Shown: positions 44,540-57,663, counted from the first letter of the stretch. The stretch: DNA of 64,000 nucleotides from Hermetia illucens (GCF_905115235.1 NC_051854.1:103003200-103067199); one strand, 5' to 3'. Notes: a model not told the origin generated them from the sequence alone. A program made the numbers and translations.

Positions 44540-46626
44540 TTGGCCTTCAATTAGACATTGTCATTCCAAAGCTGACGAAGGGTGGTATAGGTCCGTGGGC
44601 GAAACGTGGATTGGTACCCACGATGGAGCGAAAAACCTGGGAAACGCCTGCTGAACTAACACCAATAGCTCTACCATCAAACCTTATCTGCACCTTCACG
44701 TGGTAATCGCTGGGAGTTCATTCTTAATGAAAAACTGCAGATGAAGAAGGATGAAGGCGAGCAACAAATATAAGGCTGATGAAACAGCACTGCAAGAGAT
44801 GCGCTGGGTGGAGACCGGTTTCCTGGAGAAGATCTACTACTCCATATATTATAGCGGACATTCAGTAAACCATGCTCGGAGTAGGATTCCTAGTCAGCCA
44901 AAAAATGAAACCTGCTGTTATCGGCTTTGAAAACAAAAGCGCGTTTGCGAGGCAAATTATTAACGGTCACTCCCCTACAGAGGAGACTTTGGAATCGGAG
45001 AAGGATACCTTGGCGAGGCAGTTTAGTGGACCCTCGAAGTCTGTCCTAAGTATGATATCAAAATCATACTTGGAGATTTTAACAGTCAAGTAGGGACGGA
45101 GCTGCTTGCTTACATAAGGATACCAATGATTACGAATAGCTCAGTGGTTAGAGCACTGGGTTATCATACGGAAGGCCGCGGCTCAAATCTCGCTGGTGGT
45201 AGTGGGATTTGTATCGTGATTTGACGTCGGATACCAGTCGACTCAGCTAACAATGAGTACCTGAGTCAAATCAGGGTAATAATCTCGGGCGAGCGCAATG
45301 CTGACCACATTGCCTCCTACAGTGTACTGTAGTGTATCGTTACGGTCTTGAATGAAGTACTCTAACACACTTCAAGGCCCTGATCCAATATGGATTGTTG
45401 TGCCAACGATTATTATTAGTAATAATCACGAACTGCGGATCATACAATTAGCAGTATGGTCCGAATTTGTTTTGCTGGAAGTATCTGGTTTTCGCGGAAA
45501 GCGGTCCACAAGCAAGCGTGGACTTCTCTAGACGGGACCACTTTCAACTAAATTGAGCACGTGTTGATTAAACGCCGCTACCTTTCAGCCTTGATGAATG
45601 TTAGAACATATAGGGGGGCCAATATAGACTCGGATCACTATCTCGTTGGCATGTTGCTCCGAGCTCGAATAACAATACCACTTAGAATCCTCTCTGACAA
45701 TCAGGTGAGAGTGAATACTGAAGCCATCCACAACAAAGCCCTCCATAACACCTATAAGGGGGATATGCCGCAATAACCACATTCAACAGATATCCTGGAA
45801 ATGAAGCATCAACAAATGATCTTCACAACCACCTGGAGAGTGTTATCATTGATATGGCCACACACATACTTGGCCCCAGCCGCAAAAAAGCCAGAACGGA
45901 TGATGAATGTAAGCTAGCACCGCAAAGGAAGAATGATAATGTTGCACTCTCTAAGAACGCGGGCACGCGCGGTGACTTATCACGAACTCCGTCGAAAGGG
46001 GAAGCGCTTCACAGACAGAAAAAGAAAGCCTGGGAGAACTAACAGGTCTATGAACTCAAAAAGTACTGGGAGCAATCGCATCTGGGGCGGAAGTTTTATC
46101 AACAAGTCAGCAGGATGGAACCTTATACACCACGATGCTGCGATGGAAATGTGATTTCCAACATAATCGGCATATTAGAGCGATGACTTGAGTATTTTGA
46201 TGAACTGCTCAACAACCAGAACATCGGCGAGTTGGAGGCTCCGCCAACTAAAGACAACGAAAAAATACTGAATACAGATCAGACTTTCTTTTAAAAATTG
46301 CGAACTCTTGGCCGCGTTCGAGAGACGAATCCTCAGAAGAAACTTTTGCCTCTTACATGAGGATGGACGATTCCGTAGGCTACATAACGACGAAGCCTCT
46401 GAGCAATACTACGAACCTCTGGTTCATCCAGCCGGAAAGTCTATAAGGGCAATATCTATGGTATGCTTGAGATGGAGCGATGGCATGGGTTAGGACGCCA
46501 GACTGGTTTTAAGGATATTAAATTGGTGGACCTCGACGCAAAACCGGGGTGTCTGGAGTTCCTTACTAAGGCAAGCCTAGACCAGATACCGCTTGTTTCG
46601 CCATTGATGATGATGATGATGATGAC
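44540..46626 (+). mobile_element. LINE family A, copy 6, longest, with RT deleted and a SINE inside
   Basis: It includes the APE endonuclease: TALQEMRWVETGFLEK (with the catalytic Glu), GVGFLVSQKMKPAVIGF, YDIKIILGDFNSQVGTE, RIIQLAVWSEFVL and VRTYRGANIDSDHYLVGMLL (the SDH motif). A linker (EYFDELLNNQNI, then GELEAPP) follows, and at about 46280 the RT domain is missing and the sequence jumps to KNCELLAAFERRILRR and the GATGATGAT tail. A SINE interrupts the endonuclease at 45137-45420. Frames are broken. Confidence 0.85.
45137..45420 (+). mobile_element. tRNA-derived SINE, copy 2
   Basis: It begins with a tRNA-like head (A box TAGCTCAGTGGTTAGAGC, B box GGCTCAAATCTCG), followed by the family body and a GATTATTATTAG tail. 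A 12-bp target duplication with two mismatches, AATGATTACGAA at 45125-45136 and AATAATCACGAA at 45421-45432, places it inside the LINE A endonuclease. Confidence 0.88.
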
Positions 46627-49600
46627 GAACCATTAAGTTGAAGTGCGATATGTTCGTAGGCAACAGTTTTGCTCTAAGTGATGATAAGAAAGGAGAGTTA
46701 AAGGCCACTGTGCGGAGCCGTTGCTGGAAGGCGTCTTTTTCATTATCTGTCTATGGTGAATGAATCATGTGGTCAACTAAGATAATAGTGAACTTCGTCA
46801 CGGACGTCACGGAAATTCTCACAGATAGCAATGCCAGCACCAAAGCCCTTAGCACCATACTATCAAGTTTCCTCGACAGGAGCTAGGTCCGTCCTGCTGC
46901 ATCAACTGAGGTCACCTCCTTAATAATTTTTTAAGGCTTGTTAATTGGCATGATCTGCTTCTTTTAACGACATTTAATGCATTTGTTTGGTTGTTCTCCC
47001 TCAAGAGCGGACATCTGGAGAGGTCAGGTAGGATTTATCATAGTAGAATCACTCCAACTATGCTATACATTTTGTTTTTATTTGACTGAGGGTAGTACAC
47101 ATTGCCTCAGACCCTTCTCGTTTATCTTGGACTTGGGACTAGCCTCTAATATTGAAAACATTACGGAGTTCCTAGGTTTCCACGTCTTTAAATGAAATAT
47201 AAGATCTTACATTTATTTTATTATACCAAAGTAATTATATATTCAGACTTACTTTAAATTAAATTCTTAAATTACTAAATAACTCCCGGGTGATAAAGAT
47301 ATATACAAACAAATTTCATTTGCATTGTTACCCTTTCAATTCTAATTAGTTCGTTTTATTTAGTGTTTTTCACTATGTATGTTGCTCCAAAGTGAAGTCA
47401 TAATTGGTAATCATCACAATATCAAATCACTTAGATTAGCTTGTGATTTTCTCAGGTGGGCAATTACTATTTTCAGGGCTATCGGCCTATCCCTTTTTGA
47501 ATTTATAGTTACACAACATTAGAAAAGTAAAAAGAAAAACCTTGATAGGATTGGCCTCCACTCAACTGCGACTTACCTCAGAAAGGCCACTCATTTTTTT
47601 ACTTCTTATCAAAGTGCAGAAATTTTTGTTTTTAAAGTCGCCTTTATTTGTTTTCCAGCTCAAATGTGTAAACAAGATTATTTACCGTGAACTGCCGATA
47701 TTTTCTACTAATCTCCCAAATATGTACCTGCATGCATTTGTATTTTCATTGTCTGCATTCGGACTGAAAATGTCGGTCCGCCCATTGAAATTTGATTTGT
47801 TCCTTCAGAAAAGTGGAATTTGAGCTGATTGACTCTCATTGGGTCACACATTCATCCCAGGATTTTTATGCACATGCAGAAGCCATTAAGAATGTATGTT
47901 CCATTGTTGTGTTGTTCCCAGATTATAATGGTTTTTAAGGCAGGCTAGCTTGTATGTTTTCATTTAATTTGATAATTTGAGCGTAGCTGGTAGATTTGGC
48001 TAGAAGTCTTTTAGTTCCCACCGATACACCTGCTTCTGTGAATCCATAAACATTACCAAAGTACTGCATGTGTAAAATTGCCTAAAAGTAACGTGTGTTT
48101 AGGGTAAAGTGTGCGCTGCCCTGTTGGCTAAGCAATCTATTGACAGGAAATGGCATAGATAAAAATAAAGAAATATAATAAAGGCAATACGCCATCAATA
48201 ACCCCTGCTATTAAAACGTAAATTCGATGACTAACCGAATCCAGTTACATATTTCAAACTTAATAATATACCAAATTTTATGAAATGTCACATTTCAATG
48301 AAAAATAAAACTCGAGAAACCGATCTGATTTGCATAATAAAATTCAAATAAGAAATGGCGGGAAAAGCAAAAACAAGTTACTCGCCTAAGTCTTTCGTTT
48401 GACGATGCAAACTGGAGAAGATTTTTTTGTGTCCCATCATTTCGACAAATGGCACGAGTCAAAGTTTATGTGTGGAAAAAATTCCAGCTCACCAAGTTCA
48501 CAGTATTTAGCATCTAATCTTGCCATGATGATCATAAAAGATATAAAAGCATATACATACATCGAGAGTAAAAAGTAACAGCTTTGACCATATGGTCATG
48601 ATCATATAAGATGCAAATCACTTTTTTGTTCAACTCGTACTTGTTTGAATGTTTTCGTCTGTCTTAAAGATTTCTTGTCCACATCGGGGCCATGAGCCCT
48701 CGACAAGTTCTTTTCTGGAGTGAAATGAATGTTGAAGCAATCGATGAAGCAAGCTACAGGCTTCCAGCACTAAAGCAACTCAACGAGCTCGGCTCAAGGA
48801 GAAAATAACGAATAATATGTAATTAATTTGACTGAAGAAAATCGTAGACACTAACATGACAAAGAAGCAAGCTTCGAACGGTTCTTATAAGCTCACAAAA
48901 CTAGTATTCAACATTCTAAAAGACAAAAGGAAAAGGATGTTGGAGTCAATAAAGCAATTGTGAAGAGTTATGACCTCTGAAGATGTTGACTGGCAGATAC
49001 TTGTACTGCCATCTTCTATGGATCTCTCTTTCGAGCGTTGAAGAATAAAAGTAAGTGAAGACGAAGAAGATGAGCGCTCGCATCACCCACACGACCCATC
49101 TTGATTGTAAAATAAAAACAATCACAATACAAGACACAGCAGCGGAAACCCAGTGGCTTATAAGTATGGCGGGAATTAGGCCCCATTAAAATCTTAAGAA
49201 AGCAGAAACGTCAACAAGAAACACTTTCTGAAGGGTAAAGGCAAATAGGCAAATAGTGAATACGAGCTACTGAAATTCGCATGATGCCGTTCAGCTTTGT
49301 CGCCATATTAAATTCAAATTTGGCGCTAACAAAGTTATTGAATTTCTGAGCATGCGCTATTCGTTTGCCAGGCAACAGGAACGGTGGACCAATCTGTATA
49401 TATCTGCATAATTGCATATAAATATACATCGATGAGTGTGTTAGCCTACAAAGAGAGTTAACAACGCTAGCACAGTAAAGTTGGAACGAAGTCATGAATG
49501 AAATAACTTATACATCAACGTTTTGTTTCAGAGGAAACTATTCATTGAGAAGTTTTTAGAGTTTTCGATAGTGTTCACAATAATGTATGTACGAGTACAG

Positions 49601-50513
49601 ATAGTATGTCTGTGGGCGAATCTTTACCAGGAGAATGCTGAAGGGCATCCGACAGTTATTTATAACACTTTAATCTGATTCTACAGTATTATTGGGAAGT
49701 TTCAATTGCATGGGTTGGTGTACATTACAATGATATTTTTATAATATGATAAAGTTTCATGGGGTTTTAATTAAGGAACATTTGGAGCCAATTTTCCAAG
49801 AAGATCTGTGACCTAGTTCACAAAGTTGTATGAGCCGATACTCAGGTAATATACAAATTGAAATTAACTTACTGTTTCTTCTTTCTTCGTCTTACCGTTT
49901 CAAGACGCATTTCAACTTCTCCTTTAGTTTTTCTACCGTTCGAAAGCGGGCTGGCTAGTCAGAATCGGGTTTGCTACTTTTTTTTAGCCGTAAGCCTAGT
50001 CTAGGAGGAGTCGAACAGTTTTTAGGCAGCGCTTTTGCATGTCAAGCCATCAAGCAGTCTTTGGATCGGTTTTCTCGACTTGGATGTCGATTAAACCTAG
50101 CAAGTTACCGTCAGTTCGGATGATATGATATCATCATATCATCATCAGCCGCTGCTGATAAAGGGAACAATTGACATGATCACAGCGAGTTGAGCGGCTG
50201 ATTCAGTGCCACGTTTTCGCTTGTATAACCTCGTCAACCCTACCGGGTTCAGCAGTCAGAAAGTCCGTTTTCTCCAGACTTATGCATAGGCCGTGTTGCA
50301 TCAGATGATGAGCGAGATCAACTTTGTTGTGGGAGGTGGGCGTTGGAAATCTTGCTTAAGACTGAAAGAGAATGGCAAGAGAGCACTTCCTTGGTGAATA
50401 CCAACGGAGATGTGGGATAGATTTGATTCCCAGAGTATAACTAGAGTTTCTTTGCTACGAGACGTTGTCGTGGAATGAAGATAATGTGTAGAGTGGGATG
50501 TTTCTTTATGAGC
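46627..50513. other. anonymous AT-rich intergenic DNA
   Basis: Nearly 4 kb with no recognised gene or element. Confidence 0.35.
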
Positions 50514-50527
50514 AAACTAGCTAGTTT

Positions 50528-52018
50528 AATAATAACAATCGTTGGTGCAGCAATCCATATTGGATCAGGGCCTTGAAGTGTGTTAGAGCACTTCATTCAA
50601 CACCGTAACGGTACACTACAGTACACTGTGGGAGGCAATGTGGTCATCATTGCGCTCGCCCGAGATTATTACCCTGATTTGACTCAGGTACTCATTCACA
50701 GCTGAGTCGACTGGTATCATCATCATCATCATCATTAACAGCGCAACCACCAGTATCCGGTCTAGGCCTGCCTTAATAAGGAACTCCTAACATCCCGGTT
50801 TGCGCCGAGGTCTACCAATTCGATATCCCTAAAGGCTGTCTGGCGTCCTGACCTAGGCCATCGCTCCATCTTAGGCAGGGTCTGCCTCGTCTTCTTTTTC
50901 TATCATAGATTGATAGATATTGCCCTTATAGACTTTCCGGGCTGGATCATCCTCATCCATACGGATTAAGTGACCCGCCCACCGTAACCTATTGAGCCGG
51001 ATTTTGTCCACAACCGGACGGTCATGGTATCGCTCATAGATTTCGTCATTGTGTAGGCTACGGAATCGTCCATCCTCATGTTGGGGGCCAAAAATTCTTC
51101 GGAGGATTTTTCTCTCGAACGCGGCCAAGGATTCGCAATTTTTCTTGCTAAGAACCCAAGTTTCCGAGGAATACATGAGGATTGGCAAGATCATAGTCTT
51201 GTACAGTAAGAGCTTTGACCCTATGGTGAGACGGCTAGGCTCTGTTGGCTGACAACAACCGTGCGCAGATTTCATCATCGTAGCTGTTATCGGTTGTGAT
51301 TTTCGACCCTAGATAGGAGAAATTGTCAACGGTCTCAAAGTTATATTCTCCTATCCTTATTCTTCTTTGTGTTTGAGGGTGTCCTGCTGCTTTTATCTGG
51401 CCTCGCACATTGGTCAGGGTCAGCCTAGTCAGTCTTATTAATTTCGTCGGGATATCGAATTCTCTCATGACCGTGTACAGTTTTACCCTGGCTATGCTAT
51501 CATAGGCGGCTTTAAAGTCGATGAACAGAGGGTGCAACTGTTGTCCATATTTCAACAGTTTTTCCATCGCCTGCCGCAGAGAAAAAATCTGATCTGTTGC
51601 TGATTTGCCTGGAGTGAAGCCTCTTTGGTATGGGCCAATGATGTTCTGAGCGCATGGGGCTATCCGGCCTAGCAAGATAGTGGAGAATATCTTATGGATG
51701 GTACTCAGCAACGTGATACCTCTATAATTGCTGCATTGTGTGATATCTCCCTTTTTATGTATGAGACAGATAATGCCTCGTTGCCAATCGTCAGGCATTG
51801 ATTCGCTGTCTTATACCCTGAGCCCAAGTTGATGAACCACTTGGTGTAACTGGTCGCCTCCATATTTAACTAATCCGGCTGTAATTCCATCGGCTCCTGG
51901 CGACTTATGATTTTTGATGAGTCGACTGGTATCCACTGCCACCAATGAGATTCGAACCGCGATCTTCCGTGCGACAGCCTTGTGTTCTAACCACGCAGCT
52001 ATCCGGACTACAAACTAC
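50528..52018 (-). mobile_element. tRNA-derived SINE, copy 3, split by a LINE
   Basis: The SINE occupies 50528-50718 and 51934-52018, about 276 bp in all. Its own 14-bp target duplication AAACTAGCTAGTTT is perfect at 50514-50527 and 52019-52032. Head boxes (GGTTCGAATCTC and the A box with one change) lie on the right part, the body and ATT tail on the left. Confidence 0.93.
50719..51917 (-). mobile_element. LINE family A, copy 7, inserted in the SINE
   Basis: About 1.2 kb, bounded by a perfect 16-bp duplication of SINE sequence, TGAGTCGACTGGTATC, at 50703-50718 and 51918-51933. It reads, from the right, MPDDWQRGIICLIHKKGD, LLSTIHKIFSTILLGRI, GFTPGKSATDQIFSLRQAME, LFIDFKAAYDSIARVKLY (motif A), then jumps to RRIRIGEYNFETVDNFSYLG, so the YADD region is deleted, and continues to the RRRGR end and the GATGATGATG tail. 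Confidence 0.93.
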
Positions 52019-52032
52019 AAACTAGCTAGTTT

Positions 52033-52289
52033 GGTTGACGATAATTTCAATGACCGTGTTAATGCGTTTGCTAAAAGCCTAAGATACCAGTCGAATTGGA
52101 TGAATAGTGGGGATACTTCGTTTAAGCGCGTTCTTTTTCTTCTTTGCCACCGAATACTCTAATATTCTTTCCAGTCTTATGGTATGGTGTGATATGATGA
52201 GCTAATTTCATCAAATACGTTTCGTTGGTTGGTTTACTGTGCCATAGAGTAATAAATGATGGAGCTGATATGATTTTCGACATCGTTTG
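52033..52289. other. anonymous spacer
   Basis: Nothing recognised. Confidence 0.35.
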
Positions 52290-52520
52290 GAAAATAAGGG
52301 AGTTACAATTTGAAGTGTGTACCCCGTCTCGTTCTCAGAATCTATCCAACCAAAAATTTCTAATGATCATGATGGATCTAGGCTGCCAAATTAAGCATTT
52401 TCTAATATCTACTCAAATAAAGTTGATAATGGTATATTACTTTATTGTTTATTATATACGAGTATTTTATAAATTTGTCAGAAAACCCACTTCAGTTCAT
52501 CCTAGGCGTAGGAAATTTGA
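52290..52520 (-). repeat. dispersed repeat R, copy 5
   Basis: CGTTCTCAGAATCTATCCAA is the complement of the TTGGATAG-TTCTGAGAA motif of the family. TCAGTTCATCCTAGGCGTA also matches the copy at 30.3 kb. Confidence 0.4.
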
Positions 52521-52869
52521 TCTAAATATAAACAATATTATTGGGCACAACATCGAAAAATTTGAAGGAAATCCTACCTATATATGTACATATATGGTTG
52601 CCATTCATCTCTCAACTTGGTATAGCGCGTCAACCATACCTACGTACCATCGATCACGGTTCGCTGAAGTGGACTTTAGCTTACTCCGAACTTTCAGAGA
52701 TGCTTGCAGTCCTCCTCTTCCGTTCTTCACCGTATGTTACTGGAGCGAACCGCTCGCAAGTCATCTTGGGAAAGCGGATTCCATTGCAGGGCGTTATTAC
52801 CTTTTCTTAATGTGTGACCTATCCACTACCACATCTGCCTTCTGCCCAATATCTTTACGGGTAACTTGA

Positions 52870-53260
52870 TGAAATTCTTCGTTTGAAATTTACTTGATGT
52901 TGGTGCTGAGATAGCTGTATTTCTAGATTTTAGATAAAGTAGCGAAGATGGGGCTAGCGCTGTACGTCGAGCGAAATACACAAATTGATGAACGCTTTCG
53001 AAATCAGAATACAAACCTTAGTTTTGTTGGTATTTATCTTCCTGGCGACTCTATTTGCTTTTCTTTTTAAATATAACGCCATTTGACCGAGGTGATTGAC
53101 TTGGTTAGAAAGCAAACAGATATCACCAGCGATTACAATGTTACTTTTAGGAAGTCTCATCTGAACTGCATTCAAATTCTCACATGAAGTCTCTTTCTCT
53201 CCTAAATCGGAAGTCTCCATTGGTGCTTAATTCTGTACTATTGAAATGTTTCTTATTTTG
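52870..53260 (-). mobile_element. LINE family B fragment
   Basis: The minus-strand frame reads GDICLLSNQVNHLGQMALYL, then RKINTNKTKV. This is the catalytic-box and following region of family B, as at 8.7-9.1 kb (DDICLL, LKANTNKIK). The first Asp of the box reads GDI here. Confidence 0.7.
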
Positions 53261-54992
53261 GACCGCCAGGCTTCCCAGAGTACTTCAGCTTAGCGCCGTA
53301 AGAAGGAGAGGTGTGCTTCCCCGAGTTCCAGACTGTAATGAAGGAACTCATGGTCAAGTTGGAAAAAGCGAACCTTGTGGGAGCCTCCAATACCTTAATC
53401 GGGGATTGTATACAGATTCCATAAACTAGCTAGTGCCCTTATACACGGACCTAATGATAACTGACGTGGGATAAAAGTGCGAATATTTAATAAGGAATAC
53501 TATTGAATACTGAAACATTTAGACGCTACACCGCCATTCACGCTATAATGACTCATCCTTCATCCCAAACGGGCTTGGGAACTTGTTTGGTGGATATAAG
53601 GGATATCTCATTGGTAATGGCAGGATTTTCATCAAACTTCCCAATATTATACCCTCTAATATTGTTTGTATTTATGCAAAATTATGTACTTCCAGGATGA
53701 ACTAAAGGGATTTTTTCCTGATAAATTTTCAAAATAAATAATAAATATTAAAATATATAACATGATCAACTTTATTTGACTAGATATCAGAATGTGATTT
53801 ATTTTGTGGTATACATTTTATAGGAAGCCATGATCATGATTTTCTAAAAGTTTTCGGTTTTACAGAAGTATTGTAAGGGTATTGCTAGCATACTTTACGA
53901 ATCTCAAAGGCGACTTCCATATTTCCACACCAAGTACCAAATTAATAACAAATCATACACATTATCTTTCTACGCAACAATGGTGTCGTGAAATCCCAGT
54001 AGCAGCTTCTACGATTTTAGGTGGGCGAAATGCACATTGGTTAGGCTGATTTAACTCGCTTGATGCAATTATATATTGCGTATAATTGCTCCGTACCATT
54101 TCTGTAGCTGATGCAACCAACATGCCACAACAGTACGACCAGATCTTACGGACGCTTCTCTCGTGAATTATTTGCTGAAACTTCTGTTGGCGACGATGTT
54201 TTTGCAAGTTGTATTTGTGCATGCAGTACTTGAAATCATTTCCGGTTCGTCACAACGGATGTAGTGAAGAAGTGTATCTTTTGATATATATATTTTGTAA
54301 TTCATGATAGAAGTCGCATATCGCACATATTGAATTAGATCCAATCGACTCCAATCATTAGATTAGTTTTGGTGCGTGGGCTTCACCTGTTTTATTACCA
54401 GTTTGAATAAAGCAGCCATTGGATATTTAGTTTTTTCTCTGGAGCGGTTGGAGATATGAAGAGCCTCGAAAGCTTGCTAATTTATAATCATTTCTCTATA
54501 TACTCACATCCGAAAATTAATAGACAGGAAGTCGTTTATCTACTTCACGTTTAGGTAGGGATAATATCCCCTTTTTGCACAGAACATATTCTAGTAGGCA
54601 TCAGAAGTAGATATTAAAAATATCCCATTAGTTGTTTTTTTTAAATATACATACTGACTGCAGTATTCAATAAATGTTGATTTATTTCGCAGAATCATTC
54701 ATGTGTTTATTGTAACTGAATCTTTGAAGATTCTCTAACTTTGAGCATCCAAAAGGGATGCACAGGATTTCCCTTGTTCTATCATCAGGTCGCTAAAGAA
54801 ATGACGCTATCCCACTATGATGATATAATGTTAATTAGGCAAGCCTCGATGCTGTATAAGTTTTTCTCGTTTCCCCTTATTTCCATGATTATTTATTCAA
54901 ACTTGTAAATGTATTTTCAAAAGTATAGTATACGATAGTTTACATTATGTTATATTTGGTAAAGCTGCTTGGTGTAGAGTCACCCTACTCAT
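53261..54992. other. anonymous AT-rich intergenic DNA
   Basis: Nothing recognised. Confidence 0.35.
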
Positions 54993-55287
54993 ATTAATAG
55001 TAGTAATGATAATCATTGGTGCAACAATTCAATTAGATCAGGGTCTTGAAGTGTGTTAGAACGCTTCATTCAAGACCGAAACAGTACACTGCTGGATTAC
55101 AGTACCCTATAGGAGGCACTGTGGTCAGCATTGCGCTCGCCGGAGATTATTACCCTGATTTGACTCAATTACCCATTCATAGCTGAATCGACTGGCATCC
55201 GACGTCAAATTAAGATACAAATCCCATTGTCACCAGGTAGATTTGAACCACGACCTTCCGTATAGCCTTGCTCTAACCACTGAGCAC
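54993..55287 (-). mobile_element. tRNA-derived SINE, copy 4
   Basis: A full-length copy with the tRNA-like head at the right end (GCTCAGTGGTTAGAGC and GGTTCAAATCT) and an AT-rich tail at the left. It is immediately followed by the target duplication of an R1-type LINE. Confidence 0.85.
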
Positions 55288-55295
55288 AAACGTTC

Positions 55296-57184
55296 CGCAG
55301 CAGAAGCAGGACGAAAGAGAACCCCATCTGGCAGCTCAGCAGGACGTCTTCTCGATCCCTGATGCTACCGAAGAGGAACTTTGGGAAATCTGTAGACGTA
55401 TTGGGGACAGCAAGGTTCCGGGATTGGACGGAATTCCGAACAGGGCTCTGAAGGTGGCGGTCAAGGCCAGACCAAGGTGGTTCGCAAGCACATTCGAATC
55501 GTACATGGCGGAAGGAGTGTTTCCCGCCCAGTGGAAGAGGCAGAAGCTGGTCTTGCTACCGAGGCCCCGAAAACCACTCGGCGTGCCCACTTCATATCGC
55601 CCTATTTGTCTCTTAGACACCATGGGGAAGATGTTGGAGAGGGTGATATACAACAGGCTGCTCCCGTTCATCGAGCTTGCGGGCGGTCTTTCAGAGCGGC
55701 AATATGGGTTTCGGCGGGTTTTGGCCAAACTGGGTGTTCCTAGCTACTTGGCTCGGCTCATCGAGAGTTACTTTTCGGACAGACTTCTCTGGTACGTACG
55801 AACGACGGGCCGAAGGAGTACATTGTGACAGCAGGTGTGCCTCAAGGTTCTGTATTGGGACCGCTGCTGTGGAACATAATGTACGACGGAGTGCTTGGCC
55901 TTCGCGTGCCGTAGGAGACAATGCTGATTGGTTTTGCGGACGACTTGGCGGTAGTTGCAATTGCAAAGCATCCCGAGGGCGTGGAGCTTTATGCAAATGA
56001 AGCCATTCATACCATCAAGTCATGGTTACGAATGGCCAAGCTGGACCTGGCGGACGAAAAGACGGAGGCGGTCCTCATTACCAACCGTAGGAAGAACAAC
56101 ACGGTTACCATCCAGGTTGGTAATCGTGAGGTCGTCTCAAAATCGGTTGTCAAATACCTGGGGGTGATGATCGATGCCAAGCTGAGTTTCAAGGGACACT
56201 TGGATTATGCGCGAGAGAAGGCAGCAAATGCCTGCTCATCCCTTGCAAGGATGATGCCTAACGTGGGAGGGCCGAAGTATAGTCGCAGGCTACTCATCGC
56301 GGGAATGGTGAGGTCGATCCTGCTATACGCGGCCTCTGTCTGGGCGGGAGCGTTGAACCACGCTATCAACCGGAGGAAGATATGTTCGGCATACCGGCCA
56401 ATTGCGCTAAGGGTGTGCAGCGCATTTAGGACGGCGTCGACGGAGGCAGTGTGTGTTATCGCAGGAATGATCCCTATAGATCTTCTAGCGAGCGAGGCAC
56501 ATTGGCTCTACGAAAAACGGAAGGCAAATCCAGCCGAGGTGAATGCGGATTTCCGAAAAGCCATCAGGAGAGAGTTGTGTGGCAAGTGGCAATAACGATG
56601 GGATAACTCCGACAAGGGCCGGTGGACCCATACATTGATCCCGTGTATCGAGAAATGGGTCAACCGAAATCACGGAGAATTGAATTACCACCTGACACAG
56701 TTCCTTACGGGACACGGTGGCTATAGGAAGTACTTGCATCGCTTCGAGTTGCACGAGTCTCCCAGCTGTCCTGAATGCGGTGCTACACTCGAGGACCCGG
56801 AGCACGTTATGTTCCATTGTCCCAGATTTCTGCAGCAGAAAAGGAGGTTGAACAGCATATTAGGGGCGGACATCGAGCCCTCCAACCTGGTGGAAGAGAT
56901 GTTGAAGTCGGAGGAAAGCTGGATGGCGGTAAATGAGGCAGTAGTCGTGGTGCAGACAAAACTCCTGGAGTTGGATCGAGCTCGGAAGGCGGCGCGACGG
57001 AGACGTGACATGAACGAGCTGGTATAGCGAACCAGAGCCTCCCCCGCGAAGTAATACTTCACGGTGGTCCCGCGGGAAGGGGCGGAAGAGTGGGGGTGGT
57101 TTTAGTGGGTGTGAATCCCAGACACTGCTGCAACCTGGCGCAGCAGCGGCTTTCTAAGATTTCCACCTCCATCCATAAAAAAAA
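55296..57184 (+). mobile_element. R1-clade LINE, 5'-truncated
   Basis: It encodes DSKVPGLDGIPNRALK, WKRQKLVLLPRP, SYRPICLLDTMGKMLERVIY, SERQYGFR, then an internal deletion removing RT motif A, then VTAGVPQGSVLGPLLW, GFADDLAVVA (intact catalytic box), LADEKTEAVLI, VKYLGVMIDAKLSF, ARMMPNVGGP and a CCHC finger (CPECGATLEDPEHVMFHC), ending MNELV at 57027. The 3' UTR ends in an A-run. An 8-bp duplication AAACGTTC lies at 55288-55295 and 57185-57192. R1 proper inserts in 28S rDNA; this copy does not. Confidence 0.9.
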
Positions 57185-57192
57185 AAACGTTC

Positions 57193-57663
57193 AAGGATTA
57201 ATTGACAAGGCTACCTGGCCTTGAAGGTCGAAACACGTCCCTTACTAGTCGAAGTGAGAATGATCCCTCGGTAGCTGCAGGCAACCAGTGTGAAACAGCT
57301 TAGAAGGTTCTTTAATAAGTTAAATTTGTATAAGGCGTTCGCACATGGAGCAATGCGAGTACATGCATCGCTCGTATCTTTGATGGGAAAGTAACAAAAA
57401 ATTCACCAATGAACTAGAACTGCGAGTTCACCGAAACCCGGTCGCTATGGACGTTTGAGCTCATCTTCGTGCTGTTTCGTTCTTATTGAAAACTGAGACA
57501 TTGTTAATACTTGATACCCTACAAACGAGGAAACAAAAGCCTTCTTCTCAGGATCTTATCATTATGCCTTATCGTGAGGCCCAACGCTACTGCGCTGAGA
57601 GACTGTCAGTATCGTATGTGACAAAAAATAGAACTTAACATAGTGGGAACTTTTTCTTCAGGG
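57193..57663. other. anonymous spacer
   Basis: Nothing recognised. Confidence 0.35.

Noticed and set aside
45137-45215. tRNA gene
   Set aside because: The A and B boxes are those of a SINE head: the same sequence recurs with the SINE body attached, and the anticodon arm and acceptor stem do not pair convincingly.
52225-52869. 214-codon open frame
   Set aside because: Composition and content are not protein-like, part of it lies in dispersed repeat R, and no family signature is present.
53290-53405. Possible polyprotein piece reading EFQTVMKELMVKLEKANLVG
   Set aside because: Too short, no supporting neighbours, and no motif that assigns it to a family.
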